Positions 15,300 through 23,910 of a stretch of 64,000 bases of DNA are shown in pieces. The notes beneath the pieces are model-generated. The model saw only the letters and a list, made by a program, of their open reading frames with translations, had not been told where the DNA came from and searched no databases. How positions within the stretch are numbered: the stretch's first letter is position 1; each line of letters starts with the position of its first letter. The DNA comes from Collimonas sp. OK607 (lineage in GTDB: Bacteria; Pseudomonadota; Gammaproteobacteria; Burkholderiales; Burkholderiaceae_D), in the NCBI RefSeq assembly GCF_900111995.1, contig NZ_FOKF01000019.1:38102-102101 (forward strand), in the 5' to 3' direction. The translations under genes and the position numbers were made by a program.

Positions 15300-16337
15300 T
15301 CAGAACGTGAGTATTGACATTGGTAAGCGGAAGTGCAAACAACGATCTCGCTCTTCTTGCATCCATTCACCCGTTAATGTGTCTCTAAAATGCTGTACTA
15401 CTCCTGGTCGCCGAAACGTGTTGAGATCAAGAGGGTTGGCAGCGAAAGGGTTGTGAAATATCTGCAATCCGTCTTCCAGCGTTTCGTTGTGGCGCGCTCT
15501 GCTAACTTGTTGGCGACGAGGCTTTCCGCCGGGTCCGCCCCAAGAGGAAGAAATGGTGCATGGTCTCGGTGAATCTTGAGTTAGTGCCTCAACTTTTCCC
15601 CATGTCGCGGCGCAGGAAAAAATCACTGCGCTTATTGCTCGATATTTCTCGTTACAGAAAAGGCCAAGCGGAACGCTAGTTCCATTACTTTTGGTGATTT
15701 CACCCAATTTAATGCCTGGTGGGCCGTCCGGATATTGTGTTGGATTTTCATGGTACGCATCTTCGTCGACGTAGTAGTCGTATAGGAGGGCCATGATTGC
15801 GCGATCATATTGGTATTGGAAGTCTGGTTGTTCAAATGGTGCGATGGCCAGCACGAACGGCTTTTGATTCGTGTGGGGAAGCTTAGAATAGGAATCGTTG
15901 AATTTCCTGAATTTTGCGCTAAAGGCATTGGAGAGACGAATCATCGCCTCACGATTGATTTTGCCAAATCGTTTATATCGAACATCTTGGCTGATGAGTT
16001 CCGGTTTCCTCCACTCCTCCAAGTTGCCGCTGGCTGAGTTGGCGGTGACTGCTTCAACGACGAAATCTCTCCCATTTCCATTTACATGGAAATCGGGCAT
16101 TGCATGCGACCAATTCATCTCAAATCCATACTCACAAAAAACCGCGTAAAGATAGATTTCCCAAAAGGATGAGTTGAAGGTCGTTTGAAATTCTATGGCG
16201 AATTTATTATCTCGATCTGGGAACCCCGATGCCCACCGAGCAAGCTCGGTGCGTTCGGGCAGCAGAAGAGGATGCATTATTGATCGGAAATTCGGATGCT
16301 GTTTTTCTGTTGCAACGAGCGGACTGAACAAATCCAT
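15300..16337 (-). CDS. Uncharacterised protein with PD-(D/E)xK-nuclease-like core; cargo gene
   Basis: 345 aa. Residues 48-100 have the layout of a restriction-endonuclease-like core: a helix with E60 (SSFWEIYLYAVFCEYGF), then P81-D82-F and a strand with E95 (DFVVEAVTAN). The usual Lys after E-x is Val here, so either catalysis uses a variant residue or the site is inactive. The rest is unrecognised. A GGA ribosome-binding site precedes the ATG at 16337. It is leftward, more A+T-rich than the early operon, and inserted between an early gene and a truncated paralogue of that gene. A defence role is inference from fold and setting. Confidence 0.62.
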   Translation of the reverse strand: MDLFSPLVATEKQHPNFRSIMHPLLLPERTELARWASGFPDRDNKFAIEFQTTFNSSFWEIYLYAVFCEYGFEMNWSHAMPDFHVNGNGRDFVVEAVTANSASGNLEEWRKPELISQDVRYKRFGKINREAMIRLSNAFSAKFRKFNDSYSKLPHTNQKPFVLAIAPFEQPDFQYQYDRAIMALLYDYYVDEDAYHENPTQYPDGPPGIKLGEITKSNGTSVPLGLFCNEKYRAISAVIFSCAATWGKVEALTQDSPRPCTISSSWGGPGGKPRRQQVSRARHNETLEDGLQIFHNPFAANPLDLNTFRRPGVVQHFRDTLTGEWMQEERDRCLHFRLPMSILTF

Positions 16338-16384
16338 GATTATTTCCTTCGGTTGTAAGCGGGCGTTAAATTGGTAAGGGGATC

Positions 16385-16567
16385 ATGTTCCGTTACAACT
16401 GGTCGGCGAAGCACGATCACTATATCCGTAGTCAGTTCAGAGTCGGCGCCTTTTCAATCACTACCTATATCGAGGGAATGCGTCGCTTTGTCAGTTTCAA
16501 CGCGGTGTCACAATATTTGGATAGTCAGCATTTGAGGATTTGTAAGTGCCGTCGCGACTTGGCTTGA
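16385..16567 (+). pseudogene. Truncated, diverged copy of the 14970-15236 helix-turn-helix gene
   Basis: The frame encodes IRSQFRVGAFSITTYIEG followed by MRRFVSFNAVSQYLDSQHL, clearly homologous to the second half of the 14970-15236 product (IRNQISAGSFPIITYTEG, then ARRFASYQAVSEYLDSQHL). The helix-turn-helix half is missing; the first dozen residues are unrelated, and the part after the match is basic and diverged. At DNA level the copies are clearly different, so this is an old duplication, with the cargo gene 15300-16337 apparently having replaced its 5' half. Confidence 0.7.
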
Positions 16568-16593
16568 AGGGAGGGGCGTCGGTCGTTCACTAG

Positions 16594-17478
16594 CTAGACA
16601 TTTTGCTTTTGTTGTGTGATCGCATTCAACGTCACAAAAATGAGATGGGCATACGTCATTAAAAGACCAGTCAATGTGTCAAAAGGGCTGTGTTCAATGA
16701 CCAACGGCAGTAGGGATTTTTGTCTAGTTTCGAGTAAGGCAATCGTATTTTTGTATTCGCCTGCCCCAAAGGAGCCATCGATAATTGCTGTGTGTTCAGC
16801 GCTAGGTTTTCCGTTCCTGAACAACCCGGCTTTCTCCAATACTTGTTTCGAAAATTTGACTCTGTCACTGGCTACTCCGCCTTTATGAACGATAAGATGC
16901 CTCAAATGTTCTATGAGAGTAAGTGCAAAGTCGAGATTGGCGTTGCATGCGTTATTAAATGCTAGTTCGCCGATCTCTGGAAATTTTCTTTTGAATTGAG
17001 CAAGAATACTATGTGGAACTTCTTTCTTATTTCGTGCGCGCTCCAAATGCCATGCCCAATCTTTGGAGCCCAGATCCGCTAGCGAAATGTTTCCATAGTC
17101 AGCTAGCGGCCAGAAATTTGGATCATCCAGGGCAACGCTTGCGTATGCCATCTCGACGAAGTCTGAGAACTCCTCATATGCCTCGGCCAATAGCCATTGA
17201 TATTGTTTGTTTTGGTGAAGCGCGACAGCTAATTCCATTTCTTTGATGGACCTGCTTGTCTGTCCAAAAAGTACAAGAGTTCCTGTTTTGGCGTCACGCA
17301 AGACCATGTTGTCCATATTCACGGCCAATCCTGTGAGGTCTGGGTTTTCTTCAAGCTCTCTTGCGTCTGCATAGAGTTTTTTTCGTTCGCGGGTATGTAA
17401 GTCTTTCACAGCCCTTTGATATAACGAAATTTGAGTCATCTTGTCAGAAAATGCATTAAATATTTCGGCAATGTTCAC
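16594..17478 (-). CDS. HEPN-like domain protein, candidate abortive-infection cargo
   Basis: 294 aa from a GTG at 17478, preceded by a GGGG element. The protein is largely helical. LTLIEHLRHLIVHKGGVASD contains R193-x4-H198, the Rx4-6H pattern of HEPN ribonucleases in its usual context (a helix ending R-H-L-I-V-H-x-G-G). No partner nucleotidyltransferase or antitoxin gene is adjacent. It lies directly next to the integrase in the prophage cargo zone. HEPN assignment rests on one motif and helical character; RNase activity is inference. Confidence 0.6.
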   Translation of the reverse strand: MNIAEIFNAFSDKMTQISLYQRAVKDLHTRERKKLYADARELEENPDLTGLAVNMDNMVLRDAKTGTLVLFGQTSRSIKEMELAVALHQNKQYQWLLAEAYEEFSDFVEMAYASVALDDPNFWPLADYGNISLADLGSKDWAWHLERARNKKEVPHSILAQFKRKFPEIGELAFNNACNANLDFALTLIEHLRHLIVHKGGVASDRVKFSKQVLEKAGLFRNGKPSAEHTAIIDGSFGAGEYKNTIALLETRQKSLLPLVIEHSPFDTLTGLLMTYAHLIFVTLNAITQQKQNV

Positions 17479-17532
17479 ATAGACCCCAGGGCTGATTTTT
17501 ATTGCGAGCGGTGGTTTAAGGGCGGATAGCTA

Positions 17533-18585
17533 TTATGATGACGCCCAGGCGGCTTTGTTTGGAAAGATGATCACTCGACCTTTTTCCGCAATATCTTCGG
17601 GCTTAAGATTAGTGTAACGTTTTAGGTTGCGCCAATCTTTGTGCCCGGTAACAGCTGCCACTTCCGGTATCTCCCATCCGGCTTCAAACAATGCGCTGGC
17701 AGCTTCATGGCGCAGATCGTGCATATGAAGGTCAACAATTTTTGATGCGTCACACGCCCATTTAAAATACTTGCTGGCGGTTCCTGCTTCATAGGGGAAA
17801 ATTCGCTTGTCGCTCCGCGGCTGGCGCATTACAACTTCGAACGCATCAGCGATAAGAGGCACCCATTCGTCATTTCCCTTTTTCATGCGAGGATGTTTTC
17901 TATCCCGTACCATTACCATGCGCGATGCTTCGTCCAGATCGTCCCAAGTGATTCTAAAAATCTCACCTCGCCGAAATCCCGACCGTAGCAATACCGTCAC
18001 GATGTCGATCATTGGTAGTCCGTATTGCGGATTTTCGGCGAACCAGCTCAAGATCGCCGTGAGCTCAGTGCTAGTTGGCCGACGCTCCCTGGTTTTTCCA
18101 GCTTCGACCAGGTGTAGATGCTTCAGCATAGGGCGGGCCTTTGTAACTGCGTCCGGAATATTGACGTCCAGCATACCGGCCATGTGACGAAGGATTGTAC
18201 CGAGCTTCGATAGCTCCATCTCCACGGTGTAGCCGCCCACGCCGTCTTCCGTGCGCCGGGCCTGGGCATAACCCACAATGTCTTGTGTTGTCAGTTCGGC
18301 AGCGATCTTGTCGCCCAACTTAAGCGTCAAGCGCTTCATCATGTAATGTTCGTTCGACGTTGGGCTGACAGGGCGTGCTGATTTTTGTCGGACGAGTTGA
18401 TAATCAGCAATGAGCGTTGCGAGGTCCGTTTTCAGCGCGCTGGCATTCCCGGACTCGACGTCAATTTCGGTGGCACGTGCCCATCTTTCAGCTTCTGACT
18501 TTGTCCGGAAGGTTTTTGTTATACTCCTGCCTTTAGTGCGAACTTGAGCGCGCCAGCGTTTGCCGATTGCTAGTATGGATGCCAT
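17533..18585 (-). CDS. int: Phage integrase, tyrosine recombinase
   Basis: 350 aa. An N-terminal arm-binding part (about 1-60) and a core-binding SAM-like domain (60-160) precede the catalytic domain. Catalytic residues visible are R205 (SGFRRGEIF), H289 and R292 (HDLRH), H315 (TGH) and Y324 (KRYTN). It is the last prophage gene and faces left, with its start 183 bp from the tRNA-Arg gene. It would catalyse attP x attB recombination; the attachment core should lie at or before the tRNA. Confidence 0.95.
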   Translation of the reverse strand: MASILAIGKRWRAQVRTKGRSITKTFRTKSEAERWARATEIDVESGNASALKTDLATLIADYQLVRQKSARPVSPTSNEHYMMKRLTLKLGDKIAAELTTQDIVGYAQARRTEDGVGGYTVEMELSKLGTILRHMAGMLDVNIPDAVTKARPMLKHLHLVEAGKTRERRPTSTELTAILSWFAENPQYGLPMIDIVTVLLRSGFRRGEIFRITWDDLDEASRMVMVRDRKHPRMKKGNDEWVPLIADAFEVVMRQPRSDKRIFPYEAGTASKYFKWACDASKIVDLHMHDLRHEAASALFEAGWEIPEVAAVTGHKDWRNLKRYTNLKPEDIAEKGRVIIFPNKAAWASS

Positions 18586-18768
18586 GTAATTCCCTCTGTT
18601 TTGTCTCCGGGGATTGTAGCAAATCTGTAGCAGTCAGAACGTTTACTCGCATGATTTCGCGTTAACGGGAATGATAGGGGAGGGATTCTAAATCGCTCGT
18701 AAGTTATTGAATTTGCTGGGTATATCCCATAAAATCAAAGACTTATTCCTCCCATTGATTTACCCCGT
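18586..18768. other. Probable prophage right attachment region
   Basis: This 183-bp A+T-leaning segment between int and the tRNA gene should contain the right attachment site and integrase arm sites. No core can be assigned because the matching left end is outside the window. It also holds a promoter-like pair that fits the tRNA (18707-18735). Confidence 0.45.
18707..18735 (+). promoter_or_regulatory. Predicted tRNA-Arg promoter
   Basis: TTGAAT (18707-18712) and TAAAAT (18730-18735) are 17 bp apart, placing the transcript start about 27 bp before the tRNA. If the prophage boundary lies between this promoter and the tRNA, the phage supplies the promoter. Confidence 0.5.
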
Positions 18769-18843
18769 CTCGCCATAGTTCAATGGATAGAACGAGTGCC
18801 TCCTAAGCGCTAGATACAGGTCCGATTCCTGTTGGCGGGACCA
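18769..18843 (+). tRNA. tRNA-Arg (anticodon CCT), unusual T-loop
   Basis: A complete 75-nt cloverleaf: 7-bp acceptor (C1-G72, T2-G71 wobble), D-arm GTTC/GAAC with GG in the loop, anticodon arm AGTGC-CTCCTAA-GCGCT giving anticodon CCT, T-arm ACAGG/CCTGT, and encoded CCA at 18841-18843. The T-loop reads TCCGATT, so position 55 is C where almost all elongator tRNAs have T (pseudouridine). The gene stands at the prophage edge with its 5' end facing the integrase. Confidence 0.88.
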
Positions 18844-19042
18844 AATCCCCTATAAAAAACCAGTAAGTCACCGTAAGCCCCGTATTTCTCTTCAATGCCA
18901 AGCCAAGCCGCAGAAGCCGGCCGCGGCTACGGGAGGTATGTGGTATATATTGATTATGGGAATGTTTGTTTCTCAAATCAAAAAATGAAACAAAATCACT
19001 TCGCATCGATCCAATAGAATCAGCCACCAACAGAAAGCGGCT

Positions 19043-20110
19043 ATGTCTAAGAAAAACGAAGCAATTTGCAGTTTCGCGCTGGCATGCACGTTTCTTTGCT
19101 GGCATCCCCTCGCTCAGGCAGATGACGCCAAGGCTTTACCACCGTTAGCACCAGCGCCTGACAACAGCTACGTCTCGGCCGCGCTCGGTAACGGCATACT
19201 TTACGGCACCAGCCTGGACACCCAGAAGCCGATGCGTTGGCGTGCCGCGGAAATCAGGTTCGGGCCGGTTATCGATCTGTTTGGACTGTCTGCCGGCGGA
19301 CATCTGCCGGCCGGCGGCAGCACACGGCTTGACTACGTGTACTACAACGAGGGCCATCCCGATAACAATCATCGCGATGGTTACGCAGCCCAGATGGTCT
19401 ACCGCCAAAAACTGCAGCCAAGTTTTGATCTTGAACTGGGCGCCGGTCCGTATTTCAGCATGAACAGAACCACCGTCAATGGCACGGAAATAGACGACAG
19501 GCGCCTGGGCGGTTTGTTTTCCGTGGCGCTGCTGGCGCGTCTGGATCAGTTCTCACCCGGTCTCAGCATCCGGCTGGCGTACAACCACGTGCTGACGCCT
19601 GGCGCGCCGTCGTCGGATGGCTTTCTGGTCGGCATCGGCAAGGAACTCGGCGCAACGCACGTGAGCGCGCCAGATGAGGGAGGCGATCGCGGATTATGGC
19701 TGGCGGCGCTGGGCGGTTTTGCCCAGACCAATCAATCGGGGCCAGGCAAACGGTTTAGCTACGCATTGGAAGCTAAAAAATATTACGGACCATGGGCCGC
19801 TTCGGTTTCCGCGATAGAAGAAGGGGATGATGGCGTGCGCGTGAATCGGCACGGGATTGCCGCAGAAGGCTGGTATGTGCAGCCGATTGCCGAACATTGG
19901 AATATCAGTGCCGGCGCCGGACCCTATCTGGCAGTCAATAAACGCGATTCGGACAACTGGAAAGTAAATGGCTTGATCAGCTTGCAGGTTGGTCGTGATC
20001 TGGGCCACGGCATGAGAGGTTTCGCCGACTTCGGCCGGGTGGTCACTTTCAAGAACAAGAATGACGCCGATCTGATGACGATCGGCATCATGAAGCGTTT
20101 TGACATGTAG
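19043..20110 (+). CDS. Predicted outer-membrane beta-barrel protein with internal duplication
   Basis: 355 aa. The signal peptide ends AQA at residue 26. The mature part is rich in alternating aromatic/polar strands (Gly, Tyr, Asp) and ends MKRFDM, like outer-membrane barrels. Two halves resemble each other: the segment NEGHP...HRDGYAAQM...LELGAGPYFSMN recurs as EEGDD...NRHGIAAEG...ISAGAGPYLAVN about 170 residues later. The product is probably an outer-membrane protein; ligand or enzyme activity is unknown. It stands alone between the tRNA and a convergent gene. Confidence 0.7.
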   Translation: MSKKNEAICSFALACTFLCWHPLAQADDAKALPPLAPAPDNSYVSAALGNGILYGTSLDTQKPMRWRAAEIRFGPVIDLFGLSAGGHLPAGGSTRLDYVYYNEGHPDNNHRDGYAAQMVYRQKLQPSFDLELGAGPYFSMNRTTVNGTEIDDRRLGGLFSVALLARLDQFSPGLSIRLAYNHVLTPGAPSSDGFLVGIGKELGATHVSAPDEGGDRGLWLAALGGFAQTNQSGPGKRFSYALEAKKYYGPWAASVSAIEEGDDGVRVNRHGIAAEGWYVQPIAEHWNISAGAGPYLAVNKRDSDNWKVNGLISLQVGRDLGHGMRGFADFGRVVTFKNKNDADLMTIGIMKRFDM

Positions 20111-20152
20111 CGTGACGCCGCGAATGGCGAAGCGTCACGACTACGGCCTCGC

Positions 20153-20917
20153 TCAACGCAAGGTTTCCGCCAGCTTGTTTTCGTCCATGCTGCGCCCCAG
20201 CACCACCCAGAAAATGCACAGGGACAGCAAGCCGGCGACCGCATAGACCGAAACGTCGAGGTAATTGCCGCCGATTTTCAGCGGGATCAGCGGGGCGTCG
20301 CTGGTGCAGATCATGTTGGCGGCAAACATGCCGACGTAGTGCATGCTGCAGACCGCCAGCGCCATCACCAGCGCCGCTATCACCCTATGCAACAGCCGGG
20401 TCAGATTGAAAGCCAGCCATAACGCAGCAGAGGCGGCGGCAATCGCTATGACTATCGAAATCACGACGATGCGCGGATTGAGCAGCATGGTGGCGCGCAG
20501 GTTCATCGCATACATGCCCATGTAATGCATCACGCATACCCCTACTCCTGCAAGCATGCTTCCCGCCAGCCAGCCGGATACCTTGAACTTGCCATGGCCG
20601 CCGGCCAGGTAAAGCGCGATGCCGGAAATTATGATCGCAGCCAGCAACGATGCCGCGGTGAGCACCACATCGTAGGCGATCGGCACGGTCAGGCGATACG
20701 CTTGCATGGCGAGGAAATGCATCGACCAGATGCCGATACCGCCAAGCGAGGCGGCGGCGCAGATAGTCATGCCGAAATCCAGCGTACCATCTTTGCGAAA
20801 CATGGATTTGGCGCATTGCAGGGCTAGCAATGCGCCCCAGAATGAGATCATGTATGACAGTAAAACCAATGGCGCGTCATATTTTGGTATCAGTAGCTGC
20901 CCTAGTAGTGGGTCCAT
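20153..20917 (-). CDS. MHYT-domain membrane sensor protein (stand-alone)
   Basis: 254 aa with about seven membrane segments. The MHYT signature occurs three times (SMHFLAM, VMHYMGM, SMHYVGM), each at a membrane boundary, as in the MHYT family thought to bind a metal such as copper and sense a diatomic gas. Most MHYT proteins carry a cytoplasmic GGDEF/EAL or kinase output domain; here there is none and no signalling gene is adjacent. The C-terminus is a short charged tail (SMDENKLAETLR). Confidence 0.85.
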   Translation of the reverse strand: MDPLLGQLLIPKYDAPLVLLSYMISFWGALLALQCAKSMFRKDGTLDFGMTICAAASLGGIGIWSMHFLAMQAYRLTVPIAYDVVLTAASLLAAIIISGIALYLAGGHGKFKVSGWLAGSMLAGVGVCVMHYMGMYAMNLRATMLLNPRIVVISIVIAIAAASAALWLAFNLTRLLHRVIAALVMALAVCSMHYVGMFAANMICTSDAPLIPLKIGGNYLDVSVYAVAGLLSLCIFWVVLGRSMDENKLAETLR

Positions 20918-21321
20918 GGTTTTCTCCCTGTTATATGCATGTGAGAGGCAAAAGGCTGCGTGCGCTTTGCCCTTGTCTTTACAGTGATATTATTTTTCTA
21001 AAATCAGGTCAGATTACCTACGCCATGGCACAGCGCCAGCTCGAAGATGGATGTTTCCAGGTGGAAATAATATAGGTCTCAAATTTCTTTTTGGCAATGT
21101 ATTTTCATAAATATTTTGTAACGCCACATTGCAGGACAAAAAGGCCCGTGAGCAGGGAGCAGCAGCCCGGTGAGGGTGTCGGGTTTGACAAATATACGAC
21201 CAGATCTCCGAGGTTAGGTACAATGTGCGGTTCATTCATCCAATTGACTGCGTGATGCCGCTTATGTAGCCATCTGGCGTAGCGCTCCGCAGATCTTTCT
21301 TTTTCTGGTTTCATCCAAATT
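20918..21321. other. Intergenic region between MHYT gene and uup
   Basis: 404 bp between divergent genes. No convincing coding sequence was found; short open frames here lack codon character and ribosome-binding sites. It must hold the promoters of both genes, but no clear -35/-10 pair stands out. Confidence 0.4.
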
Positions 21322-23214
21322 ATGGCTGTCATTTCTATCTCCAATGCGCAACTCGCCTTTGGTCACGTTGCATTGCTGGATCGCGCGGAATTTTCCCTCG
21401 AATCGGGGGAGCGGGTCGGCCTGATCGGCCGTAATGGCACCGGCAAATCGTCGTTGCTGAAAACCATCGCGGGTGTGTCCAAGCTGGACGATGGCTTGAT
21501 GGTGATGCAGCAAGGTATCAAGATCGCCTATGTCGATCAGGAACCGCATTTCGAATCCGAGATGTCGGTGTTCGACGCAGTTGCATCCGGCATGGGCGAA
21601 ATGCAGGCATTGCTGAACGAATACGATTCACTGACCGGCCAGTTCGGCGGCGATAACGACGACGCCCTTTTGGAGCGCATGCACGAGATACAGAGCAAGC
21701 TCGATGCCGCCGACGCCTGGAGCCTGAGCAACAAGGTCGAGACCACGCTGGATCGCTTGAACCTGGATAAGAATCTGCTGATGGGGCAACTCTCGGGCGG
21801 TATGCAAAAGCGCGTCGCGCTGGCCTGCGCCCTGGTGAGCGCGCCCGATGTCTTGCTGCTTGACGAACCGACCAACCATCTGGATTTCAGCTCGATCATG
21901 TGGCTCGAGGGTTTGCTGCGCGACTATAAAGGTAGCGTGCTGTTTATTACCCATGATCGTAGTTTCCTGGACAACGTCGCGACGCGCATCATCGAACTGG
22001 ATCGCGGCCGCATCCTGTCTTTCCCCGGCAATTTCACGGCGTATCAGGTGCGTAAGGCTGAGCAGCTGGAAAACGAAGAAGTCGAGAACGCCAAGTTCGA
22101 CAAATTCCTGGCGCAAGAAGAAATCTGGATCCGTAAGGGCGTGCAAGCGCGCCGCACACGCGACGAAGGCCGCGTCAGGCGCCTGGAAGCTTTGCGGGTT
22201 GCGCGTAGTGTACGGCGCGATCAACAAGGCCAGGTCAAGCTGGATGTGTCGTCGGGCGAGCGCTCCGGCAAGATCGTCGCCGAGCTGACCGATGTCAACA
22301 AATCCTATGGTGAAAGAGCGATCGTACGCGACTTTACCGCCACCATTTTGCGTGGCGACAAGGTTGGTCTGATCGGCCAGAACGGCGCCGGCAAGACCAC
22401 TTTGCTGAAGCTGATTCTTGGCGAAGATCAGCCGGATAGCGGCGCGATCAAGCAGGGCACCAAATTGCAGATCGCGTATTTCGACCAGATGCGCGCGCAG
22501 CTGAACGAAGACGCCAGCCTGGCCGACACCATCGCGCCGGGTAGCGACTGGGTTGAGATCAACGGCCAGCGCAAGCATGTAATGACTTATCTGAACGATT
22601 TCCTGTTTGCGCCGGAACGTGCGCGTTCGCCGGTGAAATCGCTGTCCGGTGGCGAGCGTAATCGTCTGCTGCTGGCGCGTTTGTTTGCCAAGCCGGCCAA
22701 CGTGCTGGTGCTGGACGAGCCGACCAACGATCTGGATATCGATACGCTGGAATTGCTGGAAGAGTTACTGGAAGACTACAACGGCACCGTGTTCCTGGTC
22801 AGCCATGACCGTACCTTCCTCGACAACGTGGTGACCCAGGTGATTGCCGCTGAAGGCGATGGTATGTGGCGTGAATATGTCGGTGGCTATACCGATTGGG
22901 AACGTGTGCGTCCGACCCAATCGGCAGTGATTGCCAAAGCCAAGGCCGAAGCGAAAGCTGAACCGGTTCAAGCTGCAGCCAAGCAGAAAAAACTCAGTTA
23001 TAAAGAGCAGCGTGAGCTGGAAGAATTGCCGTTGCTGATCGCCAAGCTGGAAGCGGAACAAAAAGCCATTTCAAGCCAACTGGCCGATCCTGATCTGTAC
23101 AAGCAAAAACCGGACGAAGTGAAGCGCCTCAACGACAGGTTCGCTGAAATCGACGGCTTGCTGCTAGAGAGCCTGGAAAAGTGGGAAGTGATCGAGGCGC
23201 GTACCAAGGGCTAA
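21322..23214 (+). CDS. uup: ABC-F ATPase Uup
   Basis: 630 aa, matching Uup (635 aa in E. coli). Two ABC domains are visible: Walker A GRNGTGKS and GQNGAGKT; signatures LSGGMQKR and LSGGERNR; Walker [12 protein letters not shown] and [13 protein letters not shown]-terminal coiled-coil segment follows (about 545-630: [19 protein letters not shown]...), typical of Uup and used for DNA or ribosome contact. ABC-F proteins act in the cytoplasm on ribosomes; uup mutants show increased transposon excision. It is not a transporter, having no membrane segments. Confidence 0.93.
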   Translation: MAVISISNAQLAFGHVALLDRAEFSLESGERVGLIGRNGTGKSSLLKTIAGVSKLDDGLMVMQQGIKIAYVDQEPHFESEMSVFDAVASGMGEMQALLNEYDSLTGQFGGDNDDALLERMHEIQSKLDAADAWSLSNKVETTLDRLNLDKNLLMGQLSGGMQKRVALACALVSAPDVLLLDEPTNHLDFSSIMWLEGLLRDYKGSVLFITHDRSFLDNVATRIIELDRGRILSFPGNFTAYQVRKAEQLENEEVENAKFDKFLAQEEIWIRKGVQARRTRDEGRVRRLEALRVARSVRRDQQGQVKLDVSSGERSGKIVAELTDVNKSYGERAIVRDFTATILRGDKVGLIGQNGAGKTTLLKLILGEDQPDSGAIKQGTKLQIAYFDQMRAQLNEDASLADTIAPGSDWVEINGQRKHVMTYLNDFLFAPERARSPVKSLSGGERNRLLLARLFAKPANVLVLDEPTNDLDIDTLELLEELLEDYNGTVFLVSHDRTFLDNVVTQVIAAEGDGMWREYVGGYTDWERVRPTQSAVIAKAKAEAKAEPVQAAAKQKKLSYKEQRELEELPLLIAKLEAEQKAISSQLADPDLYKQKPDEVKRLNDRFAEIDGLLLESLEKWEVIEARTKG

Positions 23215-23301
23215 CCCGACAAGCCGTGGCGGCAGGCGGGAAGGCAGTGACGCATTCAATCAGGATTTCTAGGTAACCTTTTATTCAAGGGCGTAGTTTT
23301 A

Positions 23302-23889
23302 ATGAGCGAAACAACAGCTTTCCCCTTTATCCAGACCGAACGCCTGCTGTTACGCGAGATAGTCGAACGCGATGCAGAGCAGATATTCGCCATGCACGGC
23401 GACCCTGATCTGATGCGTTGGTTCGGCAACGATCCATTAAAAGACCTGGCAGCTGCGCAGGGCTTGATCAAGCGATTTTCCAGCTGGCGCCTGGATGAAA
23501 ATCCGGGCGCGCGCTGGGGAATTCAAGCCCGTGAACGGGACCAGTTGCTAGGCACATGTGGTTTGTTCAAGTGGGACAGGAACTGGCGCAAATGCATGAT
23601 CGGCTATGAACTCTCTGCACATGCCCAGAAACAGGGATTCATGCGGGAGACATTGGCGGCAGTCATGACCTGGGGTTTCGCACATATGGCGCTGAATCGC
23701 ATTGAAGCCATGGTGCATCCGGATAACCTGGCTTCTCTCAAGCTGCTGCGCCAACTCGGTTTTGTCGATGAAGGCCGCCTGCGCCAGGTTGGTTACTGGG
23801 GCGGCCAATACCATGACATGCTGCAGCTATCGCTCCTACGCAGCGAGTGGCCGGCCGCCAATGCCCAGGTAACTAATTCAAACTACTAA
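23302..23889 (+). CDS. GNAT family N-acetyltransferase (RimJ/RimL type)
   Basis: 195 aa. It has the RimJ/RimL layout: TERLLLREIVERDAEQIFAM at the N-terminus, GYELSAHAQKQGFMRETLAAVMTWGF (acetyl-CoA site with the Q-x-G-x-M loop) and NRIEAMVHPDNLASLKLLRQLGF near the C-terminus. The substrate is unknown; relatives modify ribosomal or other N-termini. Its last residues are encoded by the first unit of a 13-bp tandem repeat that runs into the convergent gene. Confidence 0.88.
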   Translation: MSETTAFPFIQTERLLLREIVERDAEQIFAMHGDPDLMRWFGNDPLKDLAAAQGLIKRFSSWRLDENPGARWGIQARERDQLLGTCGLFKWDRNWRKCMIGYELSAHAQKQGFMRETLAAVMTWGFAHMALNRIEAMVHPDNLASLKLLRQLGFVDEGRLRQVGYWGGQYHDMLQLSLLRSEWPAANAQVTNSNY

Positions 23890-23910
23890 TTCGAACAACT
23901 AATTCAAACG
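23872..23910. repeat. Three tandem 13-bp repeats across two convergent stop codons
   Basis: Units of the form ACTAATTCRAACN occur at 23872-23884, 23885-23897 and 23898-23910. The acetyltransferase stop (23887-23889) lies in unit 2 and the stop of the convergent gene (23899-23901) in unit 3, so both reading frames end inside the repeat. Confidence 0.85.

Larger units (their letters stand above)
1..18768. mobile_element. P2-like prophage, right portion (left end outside window)
   Basis: Gene content and order match P2-type temperate phages: tail genes H-G-FI-FII-E-T-U-D, then a leftward repressor, a rightward early operon with gpA, and a tyrosine integrase as the last gene. Capsid, lysis and baseplate genes must lie left of the window. 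The right boundary is set between the integrase start (18585) and the tRNA-Arg gene (18769). The attachment core cannot be identified because the other end is not visible. Three leftward genes (8127-9887, 15300-16337, 16594-17478) are more A+T-rich than the phage backbone and look like acquired cargo. All backbone genes seen are intact, so the prophage may be functional. Confidence 0.93.

Noticed and set aside
18803..19105. Open frame overlapping the tRNA-Arg and start of the outer-membrane gene
   Set aside because: Overlaps a structural RNA and ends in the PPTGIGPVSSA-type peptide commonly produced by misread tRNA 3' ends.
21014..21344. Short minus-strand open frames upstream of uup
   Set aside because: No ribosome-binding sites, no family resemblance, and one overlaps the uup start.
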